A stretch of 64,000 nucleotides of DNA from Agilicoccus flavus. Its GTDB lineage: Bacteria; Actinomycetota; Actinomycetes; Actinomycetales; Dermatophilaceae. The DNA lies in assembly GCF_014857905.1 (NCBI RefSeq), contig NZ_JACYXE010000003.1, positions 124,001 to 188,000 on the forward strand. The letters run 5' to 3'. Made by a program: the position numbers and the translations under genes. The notes under the pieces were generated by a model. That model saw only the letters and a list, made by a program, of their open reading frames with translations, ran no database searches and was not told where the DNA came from. Below, in pieces: positions 25,351 to 34,931 of the stretch; position 1 is the first letter of the stretch; the number at the start of each line of letters is the position of its first letter.

Positions 25351-27101
25351 TGGCGACTATCGCACCCCCCGCCTCACATACCGAGCGCGGAGAACACCGG
25401 CGCCCGCCGCAGTCCAAGGGCAAGCGGTTCGTCAAGGTCATCACGACGACCGACCACAAGGTCATCGGCAACCTCTACTTCGTCACGTCGATGTTCTTCT
25501 TCGCCATCGGCGGTCTGCTCGCGCTGATCATCCGCGCCGAGCTGTTCGCGCCGGGCCTGCAGGTCGTGGACAACCTGGAGCAGTTCAACCAGATGTTCAC
25601 GATGCACGGCTCCATCATGCTGCTGCTCTTCGCCACCCCGCTGTTCGCGGGCTTCGCGAACGCGTTGCTGCCGCTGCAGATCGGCGCGCCGGACGTCGCG
25701 TTCCCGCGGCTCAACATGCTGGCCTACTGGCTCTACCTCTTCGGGGGGCTCATGGCCACGGCCGGGTTCCTCGTCCCGGGCGGCGCGGCCTCCTTCGGGT
25801 GGTTCGCCTACGCCCCGCTGTCGAACGCGACCTTCACGCCCAGCCTCGGCGGGGACCTGTGGATCCTCGGCTTCGGCCTCACCGGTTTCGGCACGATCAT
25901 GGGTGCCGTCAACTTCATCACGACCATCGTCTGCATGCGCTGCCCGGGCATGACGATGTTCCGGATGCCCATCTTCAGCTGGACGATCCTCGTCACGTCG
26001 ATCCTCGTCCTCATGGCGTTCCCGGTGCTCACCGCGGCCTTCATGGGCATCGCGGGTGACCGCCTCTTCGGGATGCACATCTACGATCCGCAGAACAGCG
26101 GGCCGATGCTCTACCAGCACCTGTTCTGGTTCTTCGGCCACCCCGAGGTGTACATCATCGCGCTGCCCTTCTTCGGCATCGTCAGCGAGATCCTCCCGGT
26201 GTTCTCCCGCAAGCCGATCTTCGGGTACAAGACGCTGATCTTCGCGACCATCGCCATCGCGGCGCTCTCGGTCACGGTGTGGGCCCACCACATGTACGTC
26301 ACCGGTCAGGTGCTCCTGCCGTTCTTCGCCATCATGACGATGCTCATCGCGGTCCCGACCGGCGTGAAGTTCTTCAACTGGGTCGGCACCATGTGGGGCG
26401 GTTCACTCACCTTCGAGACCCCGATGGTGTGGACGATCGGCTTCCTCGTCACGTTCCTCTTCGGTGGACTCACCGGCGTCATCCTCGCGAGCCCCGCCCT
26501 CGACTTCCACCTGTCGGACACATACTTCGTGGTCGCGCACTTCCACTACACGGTCTTCGGCACGGTCGTCTTCGCGATGTTCGCGGGCTACTACTTCTGG
26601 TGGCCCAAGCTCACCGGCAAGATGCTCGACGAGAAGCTCGGCATGATCCACTTCTGGATGCTGTTCATCGGCTTCCACGGCACGTTCCTCATCCAGCACG
26701 TGCTGGGCATGCAGAACATGCCGCGCCGCTACGGCGACTACCTCGTCGAGGACGACGTCCAGCTCCTCAACCAGGTCTCGACGCTCTTCGCCTTCCTCCT
26801 CGGCGCCTCCCTGCTGCCCTTCTTCTACAACGTGTGGAAGACGTGGCGGAAGGCCCCCATGGTCAACACCGACGACCCCTGGGGTTACGGCGCCTCGCTC
26901 GAGTGGGCCACCTCGTGCCCGCCGCCGCGGCACAACTTCGACAGCATCCCGCGGATCCGCTCGGAGCGGCCGGCGTTCGACCTCAACCACCCCGAGGTCG
27001 CGGCGTACGACAGCCCCAAGCCCGACCAGGGCGTGCTCGACCAGCTGTACGGTGAGCCCGATCTGCAGGGTTCCCCCGAGACGAAGGGAGACCGTCGGTG
27101 A
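25350..27101 (+). CDS. ctaD: Cytochrome c oxidase subunit I
   Basis: A 583-aa catalytic heme-copper subunit with 12 predicted membrane helices. The low-spin heme ligand His lies in [20 protein letters not shown]. The CuB ligands are in [14 protein letters not shown] (with the cross-linked Tyr) and the WAHHMYVTG pair. The heme a and a3 ligands are in [11 protein letters not shown]. It reduces oxygen to water while pumping protons. ATG 25350 overlaps the ctaC stop, and the end overlaps ctaF (GTGA), so three subunits are translationally coupled. Its position within ctaC-ctaD-ctaF differs from M. tuberculosis, where ctaD is elsewhere. Confidence 0.97.
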   Translation: MATIAPPASHTERGEHRRPPQSKGKRFVKVITTTDHKVIGNLYFVTSMFFFAIGGLLALIIRAELFAPGLQVVDNLEQFNQMFTMHGSIMLLLFATPLFAGFANALLPLQIGAPDVAFPRLNMLAYWLYLFGGLMATAGFLVPGGAASFGWFAYAPLSNATFTPSLGGDLWILGFGLTGFGTIMGAVNFITTIVCMRCPGMTMFRMPIFSWTILVTSILVLMAFPVLTAAFMGIAGDRLFGMHIYDPQNSGPMLYQHLFWFFGHPEVYIIALPFFGIVSEILPVFSRKPIFGYKTLIFATIAIAALSVTVWAHHMYVTGQVLLPFFAIMTMLIAVPTGVKFFNWVGTMWGGSLTFETPMVWTIGFLVTFLFGGLTGVILASPALDFHLSDTYFVVAHFHYTVFGTVVFAMFAGYYFWWPKLTGKMLDEKLGMIHFWMLFIGFHGTFLIQHVLGMQNMPRRYGDYLVEDDVQLLNQVSTLFAFLLGASLLPFFYNVWKTWRKAPMVNTDDPWGYGASLEWATSCPPPRHNFDSIPRIRSERPAFDLNHPEVAAYDSPKPDQGVLDQLYGEPDLQGSPETKGDRR

Positions 27102-27508
27102 AGGTCTCGAGTGGTCTGTTCCTCGCCGGCGTGATCGCCTTCACTCCCGTCGCGATCATCTACGGCTTCTGGTCGAACGCGGTGGACGGCCGGCCCGAGC
27201 CGGTCGGCGTCGTCTGCCTCGCCCTGCTCGCGGTGATGTCCGGCATGATCGGCGTCTACATCCGCGCGACCGGCAAGCGTCTCGACGTCAGCCCGTCGGA
27301 CGTGCCCGACGGCGACATCGACCAGGCCGCGGGCGACTACGGCTTCTTCAGCCCGTACAGCTGGTGGCCGCTCCCGCTGGGGCTGGCCGCGCTCATGCTG
27401 TTCCTCGGGCTGGCCATCGGTTGGTGGGTCTTCGTCGTCGGCGCCATCTTCGGCATCGTCGCTCTCGTCGGCTGGGCCTTCGAGTACTTCACCGGCGACT
27501 TCGCCTGA
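27098..27508 (+). CDS. ctaF: Cytochrome c oxidase subunit IV (actinobacterial CtaF)
   Basis: A 136-aa actinobacteria-specific oxidase subunit with four predicted helices: two N-terminal (about 5-25 and 37-57) and two C-terminal (about 88-108 and 111-130). The motif [15 protein letters not shown] is typical of the family. The GTG start overlaps ctaD by 4 bases, and a strong terminator follows 20 bp after the stop, so it ends the ctaCDF operon. Confidence 0.93.
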   Translation: MKVSSGLFLAGVIAFTPVAIIYGFWSNAVDGRPEPVGVVCLALLAVMSGMIGVYIRATGKRLDVSPSDVPDGDIDQAAGDYGFFSPYSWWPLPLGLAALMLFLGLAIGWWVFVVGAIFGIVALVGWAFEYFTGDFA

Positions 27509-27527
27509 GCCGCACCAGTTTTCGCGC

Positions 27528-27564
27528 AACGCCCGCCCCCGATCGACCGTTTGGGGCGGGCGTT
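27528..27564 (+). terminator. Terminator after ctaCDF
   Basis: A 12-bp perfect stem (27528-27539 with 27553-27564; AACGCCCGCCCC / GGGGCGGGCGTT) with a 13-nt loop and a short T-containing tail, 20 bp after the ctaF stop. Confidence 0.85.
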
Positions 27565-27671
27565 TCGCATGCGCGTTCAGGTTGTTCGGACCTGACGCCG
27601 CTACTCTGGGAGAGAGAACGTGTGATCGGGGCGGGGGACGTCTCCGACGGGTGACAGCCAGGGAGCTCGAA

Positions 27672-29075
27672 GTGGACCACAAGGTGACGGGTGCAGCCGG
27701 GGGGCCGACCGCCAAGACAGTCCTGTCCATGTCGACCCTTCTCGTCGTCGCGCTCGGCCTGTCGGGATGCCAGAACGCCGGTCCGGGCACCGCCCTGGTC
27801 GGTGACGGCGCGCAGCCCGAGGCCTCCACCCCGGCCACGCCGCCCGTGTCGTTCACGACCTCCGTTCGGGCGGGAGCCAAGGACGTGCGCCCCGACGCCG
27901 TCGTCACGGTCGGAGCGGCCGGGGGCGAGCTGCATGCCGTCCAGCTGCGCGGAGGGGGCAAGGAGCTGCGTGGCAAGTCGGTCGACGGCACCTGGCGTCT
28001 CGCGGACGTGCTCGCGCCCGGCACCCCGTACCAGCTGACGATGACCGGCACCAACGAGGCCGGCCAGGAGACCAAGAAGGTCATCTCCTTCTCCACCCTC
28101 ACGCCCAAGGTGGAGGCCACCTACCGGGTCACGCCCGACAAGGAGACGGTCGGCGTCGGCATGCCGGTCATGGTCACCTTCGACAGTGCGGTCAAGACGC
28201 CCGCCATGCGTGCCGCGGTCGAGAAGCGGCTGAGCATCAAGACGACCCCCGCCCAGCAGGGCTCATGGGGATGGCTCTCCAGCAACCAGGTGATGTGGCG
28301 GCCCGCCACGTACTGGAAGCCCAACACCAAGGTCGCCGTCAACGCGCCGCTCAAGGGGGTGCAGACCGGCGAGGGCAAGTGGGTGACCGAGAACAAGGGA
28401 GCATCGTTCACCATCGCTCCGCGGGCCCGGATCAGCACCGTCGACATCGGCAACCACGTCATGACGGTCCGCGAGAACGGGAAGACGGTCGCCACCTACC
28501 CGGTGAGCAACGGCCGTCCCGAGAAGAACTACCCGACCCGCACCGGCACCAAGGTCATCACCGAGAAGCGCGCCTTCATGGTCATGGACGCCGCGAGCCT
28601 CGGCGTCCCCGAGGACGACCCCAACTACTACCGCACCGAGGTCAACTGGGCCATGCGGGTGACGAACACGGGGGAGTTCCTGCACTCCGCCCCATGGTCG
28701 GTCTGGGCCCAGGGGAACAAGAACGTCTCCCACGGGTGCGTCAACATGGGCCCGTCGGCCGCCAAGAAGATGTTCAAGGCGAGCCTCGTGGGTGACGTCG
28801 TCGACTTCGTCAACGGGTCCCGGAAGATGAAGCCCGGCGACGGCCTGTCGGTGTGGCTGTTCTCGTTCCCGGAGTGGAAGGCCAAGAGCGCCGTGTCGAC
28901 GGCCCTGAAGCCGGCCGCCACCCCGACGCCGGGTGCGACCCCCAAGCCGGGCACGGCCCCGACGAAGCCCCGCACCGCGACGGCCACGGCCACGCCGACC
29001 CCGGGTCAGGCCGCCACGACGCGCCCGGCGACGCCTCCCGCGCGCACCTCCGCTTCGGCGTCACCGACCCCCTGA
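27672..29075 (+). CDS. L,D-transpeptidase lipoprotein (YkuD family)
   Basis: A 467-aa secreted lipoprotein that should form 3->3 cross-links in peptidoglycan. The signal peptide ends in the lipobox GLSGC (Cys about residue 34). Two Ig-like regions follow (about 55-135 and 140-250), then the YkuD catalytic domain (about 255-385) with the active-site Cys in SHGCVNMGP and the conserved His upstream in FLHSAPWS. The C-terminal about 60 residues are a Pro/Thr/Ala-rich tail that may span the wall. GTG 27672 is chosen for the AGGGAG site 6 nt upstream; GTG 27651 is also in frame. It lies between the two respiratory operons. Confidence 0.94.
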   Translation: MDHKVTGAAGGPTAKTVLSMSTLLVVALGLSGCQNAGPGTALVGDGAQPEASTPATPPVSFTTSVRAGAKDVRPDAVVTVGAAGGELHAVQLRGGGKELRGKSVDGTWRLADVLAPGTPYQLTMTGTNEAGQETKKVISFSTLTPKVEATYRVTPDKETVGVGMPVMVTFDSAVKTPAMRAAVEKRLSIKTTPAQQGSWGWLSSNQVMWRPATYWKPNTKVAVNAPLKGVQTGEGKWVTENKGASFTIAPRARISTVDIGNHVMTVRENGKTVATYPVSNGRPEKNYPTRTGTKVITEKRAFMVMDAASLGVPEDDPNYYRTEVNWAMRVTNTGEFLHSAPWSVWAQGNKNVSHGCVNMGPSAAKKMFKASLVGDVVDFVNGSRKMKPGDGLSVWLFSFPEWKAKSAVSTALKPAATPTPGATPKPGTAPTKPRTATATATPTPGQAATTRPATPPARTSASASPTP

Positions 29076-29094
29076 TCGCACGCCGCCGGCCGGG

Positions 29095-29454
29095 TCATCC
29101 CCAGCCGAGCTCGTGGAGGCGGTCCTCCTCGATGCCGAGGTGGTGGGCCATCTCGTGCACGATCGTCACGGCGATCTCGTGCCGGAGTTCGTCGAGGTCA
29201 CGGAACGCCCGGGTCAGCGGCCCGCGGAAGAGCAGGATGCGGTCGGGGAGCCTCGGCGCCCCCCAGTCGCTGTAGCGCTGGGTCAGGGGAGTGCCCTCGT
29301 ACAGCCCGAGCAACTCACCCTGGCCGTCCGCCGGCTCGTCCTCGACGAAGAACGCGACGTTGTCGAGCATGTCGAGCATGGGGGCCGGCACCTCGTCGAG
29401 CGCCTCGCCGACCAGATCCTCGAACTCCTCACGGGACACATCCCTGCTGTCCAT
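29095..29454 (-). CDS. Metallopeptidase family protein (TTHA0227/MMP-like zincin)
   Basis: A 119-aa minimal zincin. The zinc motif HEMAHHLGI (HExxHxxG) is near residue 105, preceded by FEDLVGEALDEVPAPMLDMLDNVAFFVED and the ILLFRGPLTRAF strand typical of the family. Family function is unsettled. ATG 29454 is chosen for the AGGAGG ribosome site at optimal spacing; the frame is open further upstream. The gene follows the qcr operon, separated by a terminator, and ends 20 bp from the convergent transpeptidase gene. Confidence 0.9.
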   Translation of the reverse strand: MDSRDVSREEFEDLVGEALDEVPAPMLDMLDNVAFFVEDEPADGQGELLGLYEGTPLTQRYSDWGAPRLPDRILLFRGPLTRAFRDLDELRHEIAVTIVHEMAHHLGIEEDRLHELGWG

Positions 29455-29540
29455 GCCCGGTCCTCCTTTCCGTGTCACCCGGCTCACTGCCTCGACCCGT
29501 GTCGGTCTGCAAACCTCGGGCGCCGGGCCCACGAACGACG

Positions 29541-29572
29541 AAGCGGCCCGGACGTGAACGTCCGGGCCGCTT
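29541..29572 (-). terminator. Terminator after ctaE-qcrCAB
   Basis: Perfect 15-bp arms (29541-29555 and 29558-29572) lie 19 bp after the qcrB stop in the minus direction. The nominal loop of 2 nt means the real stem is slightly shorter. Confidence 0.82.
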
Positions 29573-29590
29573 GCGTCGATGACCCCCGGG

Positions 29591-31318
29591 TCAGTGACCC
29601 GCGGAGTGCGAACCGCTTCCGACGGCCTCGCGGTGGCCGCCTTCGATGGCCTCGTGCCCGTGGCCGTCGTGGTGGGCCGCGGCGACCTCGCCCGGGGTCA
29701 CCGGGGGGATCCGGTCGGAGAAGTAGAACCGCGACCAGGCCGCGCGCCGCTTCTCGCTCTTCGCGGTCGGGCTCTTGACGCCGCGGGCGTCCTCGCCCGA
29801 GGTGAGCTCGAGCGGCTTGGGCGCGTCGTAGTCGACGAGGTTCCACATCGTGTACTTGTCGATCGGCTCGTGGGCCTCGTAGAAGCGCCCGTCCGGGGTG
29901 GCCACGATGCGGCCGGACTCGCGACCGTGCAGGGCCAACTCCCGGTCCTGACGCTGCAGCGACAGGCAGATCCGCTTCGTGACGATGAACGCGATGATCG
30001 GGCCGAGGAAGAACAGCACCTGCAGGACGCGGGTGATGTCGTTGATCGACAGCCCCATCTTGATGGCCATGAGGTCGTTGCCCGCGGCCAGGAACATCAC
30101 CAGATAGCAGGTGATGGCAGCCATCCCGATGGCGGTGCGGGTCGGGGTGTTGCGGGGACGGTCGAGCAGGTGGTGCTCGCGCTTGTCGCCCGTGACCCAG
30201 GCTTCGAGGAACGGGTAGGCGCCCATGAGACCGAACGCGACCGGCAGGAGGACGATCGACCCGAGCGCAAGGTTGAGGCTCAGCGTGTAGCCGAGGGCCG
30301 AGAACTCCAGCCACCCCGGCAGCAGTCGCAGCGCGCCGTCGGCGAAGCCCATGTACCAGTCGGGCTGGGAGTCGGCGGTGACCAGTGACGGGTCGTACGG
30401 GCCGTACATCCACACCGGGTTGATCGTCACCAGCGCCGAGGTGAGGGCGATGATGCCGAACACGATGAAGAAGAAGCCACCCGCCTTGGCGGCGTACACC
30501 GGCATGACCGGGAAACCGACGACGTTCTCGTTGGTCCGGCCGGGCCCGGGGTACTGCGTGTGCTTGGTCACGACGACGAGCACGAGGTGCGCGGCGACCA
30601 GCCCGACGAGGATCGCCGGCACGAGCAGCACGTGCGCGATGTAGAGGCGGGGGATGATCGCCTCACCGGGGAACGCGCCGTCGAAGATGAAGTAGGCGAG
30701 GTAGGAGCCGATGATCGGGGCCGACTGGACGAAGCCCTCCATCACTCGGATGCCGGTGCCCGAGAGCAGGTCGTCGGGGAGCGAGTAGCCGGCGAAGCCC
30801 TCGATGCAGGCCAGCAGCAGCAGGATGGTGCCGATGACCCAGTTGATCTCGCGCGGCTTGCGGAACGCGCCGGTGAAGAAGATGCGGCACGCGTGCAGAC
30901 CGACCGCCGCGATGAAGAAGTTCGCGGACCAGTGGTGGATCTGCCGGATGAGCAGCCCGCCCTTGACATCGAACGAGATGTCGAGCGTCGACTTGTAGGC
31001 CTCGCTCATGTGGATGCCGTTGAGCCCGATGTAGGAGCCCGTGTACTCGACGTGGCCCGCGCTGGGGATGAACCAGAGGGTCAGGAACACGCCGGTGAGC
31101 AGCGCGACGACCATCGAGTACATCGCGACCTCACCGAGCATGAAGCTCCAGTGGTCGGGGAAGACCTTGTGCATGAGGTAGCGGACGGGCTTCGCGAGCC
31201 CGGTGCGGTCGTCGAACCAGCCGAGGACGCCACCGATCTTCTTGGCGGCGGGGCTCGGGGCCGGTCGGGGCCCGCGGTCGGCCACGGGGGCCGACTCGCC
31301 GTGGGCGGTGGTGCTCAT
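29591..31318 (-). CDS. qcrB: Cytochrome bc1 complex cytochrome b subunit
   Basis: A 575-aa actinobacterial QcrB, the quinol-oxidising membrane core. Heme ligands are expected in the LIRQIHHWSANFFIAAVGLHACRIF helix and in LYIAHVLLVPAILVGLVAAHLVLV. The PEWY-like Qo motif appears as QPDWYMGFADGALR, the PDWY variant usual in actinobacteria. A long C-terminal cytoplasmic extension ends in a His-rich tail (HHDGHGHEAIEGGH). The start overlaps the qcrA stop (ATGA). It works in a supercomplex with the aa3 oxidase encoded 2-7 kb away on the other strand. Confidence 0.97.
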   Translation of the reverse strand: MSTTAHGESAPVADRGPRPAPSPAAKKIGGVLGWFDDRTGLAKPVRYLMHKVFPDHWSFMLGEVAMYSMVVALLTGVFLTLWFIPSAGHVEYTGSYIGLNGIHMSEAYKSTLDISFDVKGGLLIRQIHHWSANFFIAAVGLHACRIFFTGAFRKPREINWVIGTILLLLACIEGFAGYSLPDDLLSGTGIRVMEGFVQSAPIIGSYLAYFIFDGAFPGEAIIPRLYIAHVLLVPAILVGLVAAHLVLVVVTKHTQYPGPGRTNENVVGFPVMPVYAAKAGGFFFIVFGIIALTSALVTINPVWMYGPYDPSLVTADSQPDWYMGFADGALRLLPGWLEFSALGYTLSLNLALGSIVLLPVAFGLMGAYPFLEAWVTGDKREHHLLDRPRNTPTRTAIGMAAITCYLVMFLAAGNDLMAIKMGLSINDITRVLQVLFFLGPIIAFIVTKRICLSLQRQDRELALHGRESGRIVATPDGRFYEAHEPIDKYTMWNLVDYDAPKPLELTSGEDARGVKSPTAKSEKRRAAWSRFYFSDRIPPVTPGEVAAAHHDGHGHEAIEGGHREAVGSGSHSAGH

Positions 31319-32439
31319 GAACGCTCCCAGTAGCTCGGACCGACGGGTTCCATGAAGCCCTGTGTCGAGACGAGGTACCCCTCGTCGTCGACCGTGATCT
31401 TCAGCTGCGGCAGGGGCCGCTTGGCGGGGCCGAAGATGACCTTGCAGTCCTGCGTCACGTCGAACGTCGACTGGTGGCAGGGGCAGAGCAGGTGGTGCGT
31501 CTGCTGCTCGTAGAGGCCCACGGGGCAGCCGGCGTGCGTGCAGATCTTGTTGTACGCGACGATGCCCTGGTAGCCCCAGTCACGCGCCTTCTGCGACTGG
31601 AACTGGCTCGGGTCGAGACGCATGAGGAGCACGACGGCCTTGGCCTTCCGCTCGAGGACGCCGAGGTCCTCGTCGTTGCGGGTCTCGGAGTCGGGGCGCC
31701 CGTGGACGGTCTCGCCGTCGATGCCCTCAGGGAGGACGTGGAAGACGGAGCCCAGGGTGACCTCGTCGGCCCGGATGGGCGTCATCTCCGGGTCGCGCAC
31801 CAGTCGCATGCCGCCCTTCCAGAAGGTCTCGGCGAGCTGGCTGCCGGGGACCGGGCCGAGGCCACCGAGGACCTGCAGGAGCGGGGGGACGGCGAACAGG
31901 CCGAGGGCCGTACCACCGAGGACCCCGATCATCGGGCGGCGACCGAGCTGAGCCTTCTCACCGCCGTCGGCGAGGGTGTCGACGAAGCCCTCGCGGTCGG
32001 CGGGCGCCGCGTGGATCGGGTGGCGCTCCTCGATGCTCTCGTGGTCAGGCATGAGCGTCTTGGCCCAGTGGACCGCGCCGAGGCCGATACCGAGCAGGCT
32101 GAGGGCCATCGTGACGCCGAGGAGGACGTGCAGCACGCTGACGTGCCCGAAGAACGGGAAGAACGTCATCGCCTCGATGTCGATCGCGAAGTACGCGATG
32201 ACGAACCCGAGCGTGCCGAGGATCGACAGCGTGAACAGGGCCAGCACCTGCCGCTCGGCGCGCTTGGCCGCCTTGGGGTCGACGTCCGCGTGGCGCGGCT
32301 GGTGCGGCGGGAGACCGGGGTTCTCGAAGCGGTCGGGCACGTTCCCGCTGCCGGCCACGTGTCCGTGCTCGAGGCTCACCGCGGTGCCCCCGGACGGGGA
32401 CTCATGGCCGTGGGCCGGCCGGTTGTCGTTGTCGTTCAT
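31315..32439 (-). CDS. qcrA: Rieske iron-sulfur subunit of cytochrome bc1
   Basis: A 374-aa actinobacterial Rieske protein. It has three predicted N-terminal membrane helices (about 65-85, 100-125 and 180-200) instead of the single helix of proteobacterial forms. The [2Fe-2S] ligands are in CTHAGCPVGLY and CPCHQSTFD. ATG 32439 is used, with AGGAA upstream; an earlier in-frame ATG would overlap the end of qcrC without family similarity. The His-rich N-terminus (HGHESPSGG, EHGHVAG) is odd but resembles the QcrB tail. Confidence 0.96.
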   Translation of the reverse strand: MNDNDNRPAHGHESPSGGTAVSLEHGHVAGSGNVPDRFENPGLPPHQPRHADVDPKAAKRAERQVLALFTLSILGTLGFVIAYFAIDIEAMTFFPFFGHVSVLHVLLGVTMALSLLGIGLGAVHWAKTLMPDHESIEERHPIHAAPADREGFVDTLADGGEKAQLGRRPMIGVLGGTALGLFAVPPLLQVLGGLGPVPGSQLAETFWKGGMRLVRDPEMTPIRADEVTLGSVFHVLPEGIDGETVHGRPDSETRNDEDLGVLERKAKAVVLLMRLDPSQFQSQKARDWGYQGIVAYNKICTHAGCPVGLYEQQTHHLLCPCHQSTFDVTQDCKVIFGPAKRPLPQLKITVDDEGYLVSTQGFMEPVGPSYWERS

Positions 32440-32482
32440 CGTGTCGTTCCTGTCGCTACGGGCCGATGCGAGGTCATGGGGC

Positions 32483-33277
32483 TCACGCCGCCTTCTTGCC
32501 GAGCCACACCGCGGCACCGAGCATCACGGGAATGGCGATGAGCCAGAAGAAGAAGCCGTCGCCGACCGGGCCGAAGTTGCCGAGCGCGTGACCGCCGGGG
32601 TTCTCGTTCTTGTCGAGGAAGTGCAGGTAGGCGATGACGTCGCGCTTGGCCTCGGGGTCGAGGTTGGTCTCGTTGAACACCGGCATGGACTGTGGACCCG
32701 TGACCATGGCCTCGTAGATGTGCTTCCCCTCGATGTCCTTCAGCGGCGGGGCGTACTTGCCCCGCGTCAGGGCGCCACCGGATCCGGCGAAGTTGTGGCA
32801 CATGGCGCAGTTGACGCGGAAGATCTCGCCACCGCGGGCGATGTTGCCGCCCTGGCCGCTGGCGTACTTCTCGTCGGGGATGCCGGGGCCGGGGCCCAGC
32901 GACGTGACGTAGGCGGCCATCTGGTCGATCTGCGTCTGGTTGAAGTACACGGGCTCGGTCCGCTGGGCCTGGACTCCGGGGGCGGCGAGCGGCATGCGCC
33001 CGGTGCCGACCTGGAAGTCGACCGACGCGGCGCCGACGCCGGCCAGGCTCGGCCCAGTCTTCGTACCCTGGCCGTTCGCGCCGTGGCACGTGGCGCAGTT
33101 CGCGAGGAAGAGCTTCTTGCCGGCTTCGACGTCCTGCGCGCTCACCTGCGGCGCGCCGGCCTGGGCGCGCTGCATTGGGGACAGGACGGCGAAGAGCCCG
33201 CCGACGGTGATGAGCCCGACGACGAGGAGGGCGATGAGGGCCGCGGGGTGCCGGCGACGGGCGGCGAGTGCTTTCAC
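32483..33277 (-). CDS. qcrC: Diheme cytochrome c subunit of bc1 complex
   Basis: A 264-aa actinobacterial QcrC carrying two covalent hemes at CATCH and CAMCH. An N-terminal signal-anchor (ALIALLVVGLITVGGLFAVL) and a C-terminal membrane helix (FFFWLIAIPVMLGAAVW) frame the two periplasmic cytochrome domains. In this family the fused hemes replace a soluble cytochrome c and hand electrons directly to CtaC. GTG 33277 is preferred because it gives the usual family start KALAARRRHP and has AAGGAC upstream. ATG 33373 overlaps the ctaE stop (ATGA) and would add 32 residues, so it remains possible. Confidence 0.95.
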   Translation of the reverse strand: MKALAARRRHPAALIALLVVGLITVGGLFAVLSPMQRAQAGAPQVSAQDVEAGKKLFLANCATCHGANGQGTKTGPSLAGVGAASVDFQVGTGRMPLAAPGVQAQRTEPVYFNQTQIDQMAAYVTSLGPGPGIPDEKYASGQGGNIARGGEIFRVNCAMCHNFAGSGGALTRGKYAPPLKDIEGKHIYEAMVTGPQSMPVFNETNLDPEAKRDVIAYLHFLDKNENPGGHALGNFGPVGDGFFFWLIAIPVMLGAAVWLGKKAA

Positions 33278-33369
33278 GGGGCTGTCCTTGGCGTCGGGGG
33301 CTGCTGCGTGCGTGGCGGGGTTCGACAGGGCGCGTCCGGCCGGCGCGGGCCGGGACGCAGCGCCAGGGG

Positions 33370-34047
33370 TCATTTGAGGATGTAGATCGTGGCGAACAGC
33401 GCGATCCACACGACGTCGACGAAGTGCCAGTAATACGAGGTGACGATGGCGCCCGTGGCGTGCCGGTGCGTGTACTGCCGCGTGGTGAAGCTCCGACCGA
33501 TGATGAGCAGGAACGCCACGAGGCCGCCGATGACGTGGATCCCGTGGAAGCCGGTCGTCATGTAGAAGGCGGAGCTGTACGCGTCGGTGTTGAGCGCGAC
33601 GTTCTCGTGCGTGAGCTCGGCGTACTCCAACACCTGGCCGGCCACGAAGACGCCACCGAAGAGGTAGGTGAGGACGTACCACTCACGCATGCCCCAGCGC
33701 TTGAGGTCGAACAGCTTGCCCGTGCGCGAGGGGATGCCCTGCTCGGCCTTGAAGACGCCGAGCTGGCACCACACCGAACTGATCACGAGGATCAGGGTGT
33801 TGATCGTCGCGAACGGGACGTTGAGCTTGGCCGTCTCCTCGGCCCACACGTCGGGGCGGGTGGCCCGCAGCGTGAAGTAGATCGAGAACAGACCCGCGAA
33901 GAACATGAGTTCGCTGGAGAGCCACACGATGGTGCCCACCGCCGCCATGTTCGGACGTGTCACGGGGCCGTGCCCCGGCGCGGTCGGCGGGTGATGGCCG
34001 CCGTGCGCGCCGGCGGCGGGGACTGGAGTCGAGGAAACGGTCGCCAC
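33370..34047 (-). CDS. ctaE: Cytochrome c oxidase subunit III
   Basis: A 225-aa subunit III with five predicted helices. The family start is visible in [28 protein letters not shown], and the conserved acidic helix and [31 protein letters not shown] follow. It stabilises proton uptake in the oxidase. The GTG at 34047 is preferred over ATG 34056 because CATAAT lies 7 nt upstream, making this the leaderless first gene of ctaE-qcrC-qcrA-qcrB. Confidence 0.94.
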   Translation of the reverse strand: MATVSSTPVPAAGAHGGHHPPTAPGHGPVTRPNMAAVGTIVWLSSELMFFAGLFSIYFTLRATRPDVWAEETAKLNVPFATINTLILVISSVWCQLGVFKAEQGIPSRTGKLFDLKRWGMREWYVLTYLFGGVFVAGQVLEYAELTHENVALNTDAYSSAFYMTTGFHGIHVIGGLVAFLLIIGRSFTTRQYTHRHATGAIVTSYYWHFVDVVWIALFATIYILK

Positions 34048-34054
34048 GCACACC

Positions 34055-34060
34055 ATTATG
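34055..34060 (-). promoter_or_regulatory. -10 element of leaderless ctaE-qcrCAB promoter
   Basis: The minus-strand CATAAT is 7 nt upstream of the GTG at 34047. Confidence 0.55.
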
Positions 34061-34370
34061 GCCGCATTCGGGCGCGGATGCGGCGCGGGGGGTCACGAGA
34101 CGCGCCGGAAGTTCGGACCGGACGCTCGCCCCCGCACGGGATCGGTGACCGGCGACGTCGAGACGACGGGTTCGTGTCCGAGTCGTGACCTGACGTCGTG
34201 ACCGGCGGCGGCGCTCGCTCCACGGCCGACGACGCCATCGTGCCCGAGCCGCACCGGCGGAGCCTGGGCGCTTCCGGGGTGTCGCCTGGGAGGCGGAGGT
34301 GGCCCCGACGGCCCGTCGACCCGTCGGCCCGGCGCCGCGCGCTTGTCGCGGCCGGACCGGGGGGAGACCG

Positions 34371-34376
34371 TAGGAT
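34371..34376 (+). promoter_or_regulatory. -10 element of leaderless promoter for receiver-like gene
   Basis: TAGGAT, 6 nt before the ATG at 34383. Confidence 0.55.
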
Positions 34377-34382
34377 CGCGGC

Positions 34383-34931
34383 ATGAGCGGGTCCGAGTCC
34401 TCCCAGTCCGGTGCCACTGCCACCGCAACGACGTCCTCGACGGCTGCGCCGACCGCACCGACCGCACCGACCGCACCGGCGGCGCCGGGCGCCGGGGCAC
34501 GCCCGGTCGCCCGGTCGTTGCGCGTCCTCGTCTACAGCGACGACGTCGCGACCCGGGAGGCGGTTCGCCTCGCGGTCGGCCGTCGCCCGGCTCGCGACGT
34601 CGAGGTCGGCGAGTGGTACGAGTGCGCGACCTCGGACGCGGTGCTCACGGCGGACCCGACGCGCATCGACCTCTACATCCTCGACGGCGAGGCCGTCCCC
34701 TACGGCGGCCTCGGCGTCTGCCGCGAGCTCAAGCACAGCGTGTACGAGTGCCCCCCGGTCATCGTGCTCGTGGGGCGACCTCAGGACGGCTGGCTCGCGT
34801 CGTGGTCCTACGCCGACCGCGCGGTGTCGCTGCCCGTGGACCCGGTGACCCTGTGCGAGGCGGTCGCGGACCTCGGCCGGGACGGCACGCCCACGCAGGC
34901 CGCGGACCCGTCCGCGCGGGCCCACCGATGA
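34383..34931 (+). CDS. Receiver-like domain protein (pseudo-response regulator)
   Basis: A 182-aa protein. The first 40 residues are low-complexity Ser/Thr/Ala/Pro (TAPTAPTAPAAPG). Residues about 45-160 have a receiver-like alpha/beta pattern (SLRVLVYSDDVATREAVRLAVG, IDLYILDGEAVPYGGLGVCREL, PPVIVLVGRP). The Asp of LYILDGEA may correspond to the phosphoacceptor, but the conserved Lys of true receivers is not evident. It has no output domain. Homologs sit beside trpD in other actinobacteria, as I recall. The ATG follows TAGGAT by 6 nt, and the stop overlaps trpD (ATGA), so the two are co-translated; its function is unknown. Confidence 0.78.
   Translation: MSGSESSQSGATATATTSSTAAPTAPTAPTAPAAPGAGARPVARSLRVLVYSDDVATREAVRLAVGRRPARDVEVGEWYECATSDAVLTADPTRIDLYILDGEAVPYGGLGVCRELKHSVYECPPVIVLVGRPQDGWLASWSYADRAVSLPVDPVTLCEAVADLGRDGTPTQAADPSARAHR

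Larger units (their letters stand above)
34048..34382. other. 335-bp intergenic region between ctaE and receiver-like gene
   Basis: It holds two divergent promoters: CATAAT at 34055-34060 (minus, for ctaE) and TAGGAT at 34371-34376 (plus). A repeated TCGTGACC word occurs at about 34184-34202. I see no ORF with coding character, RNA gene or terminator in the middle. Confidence 0.6.
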
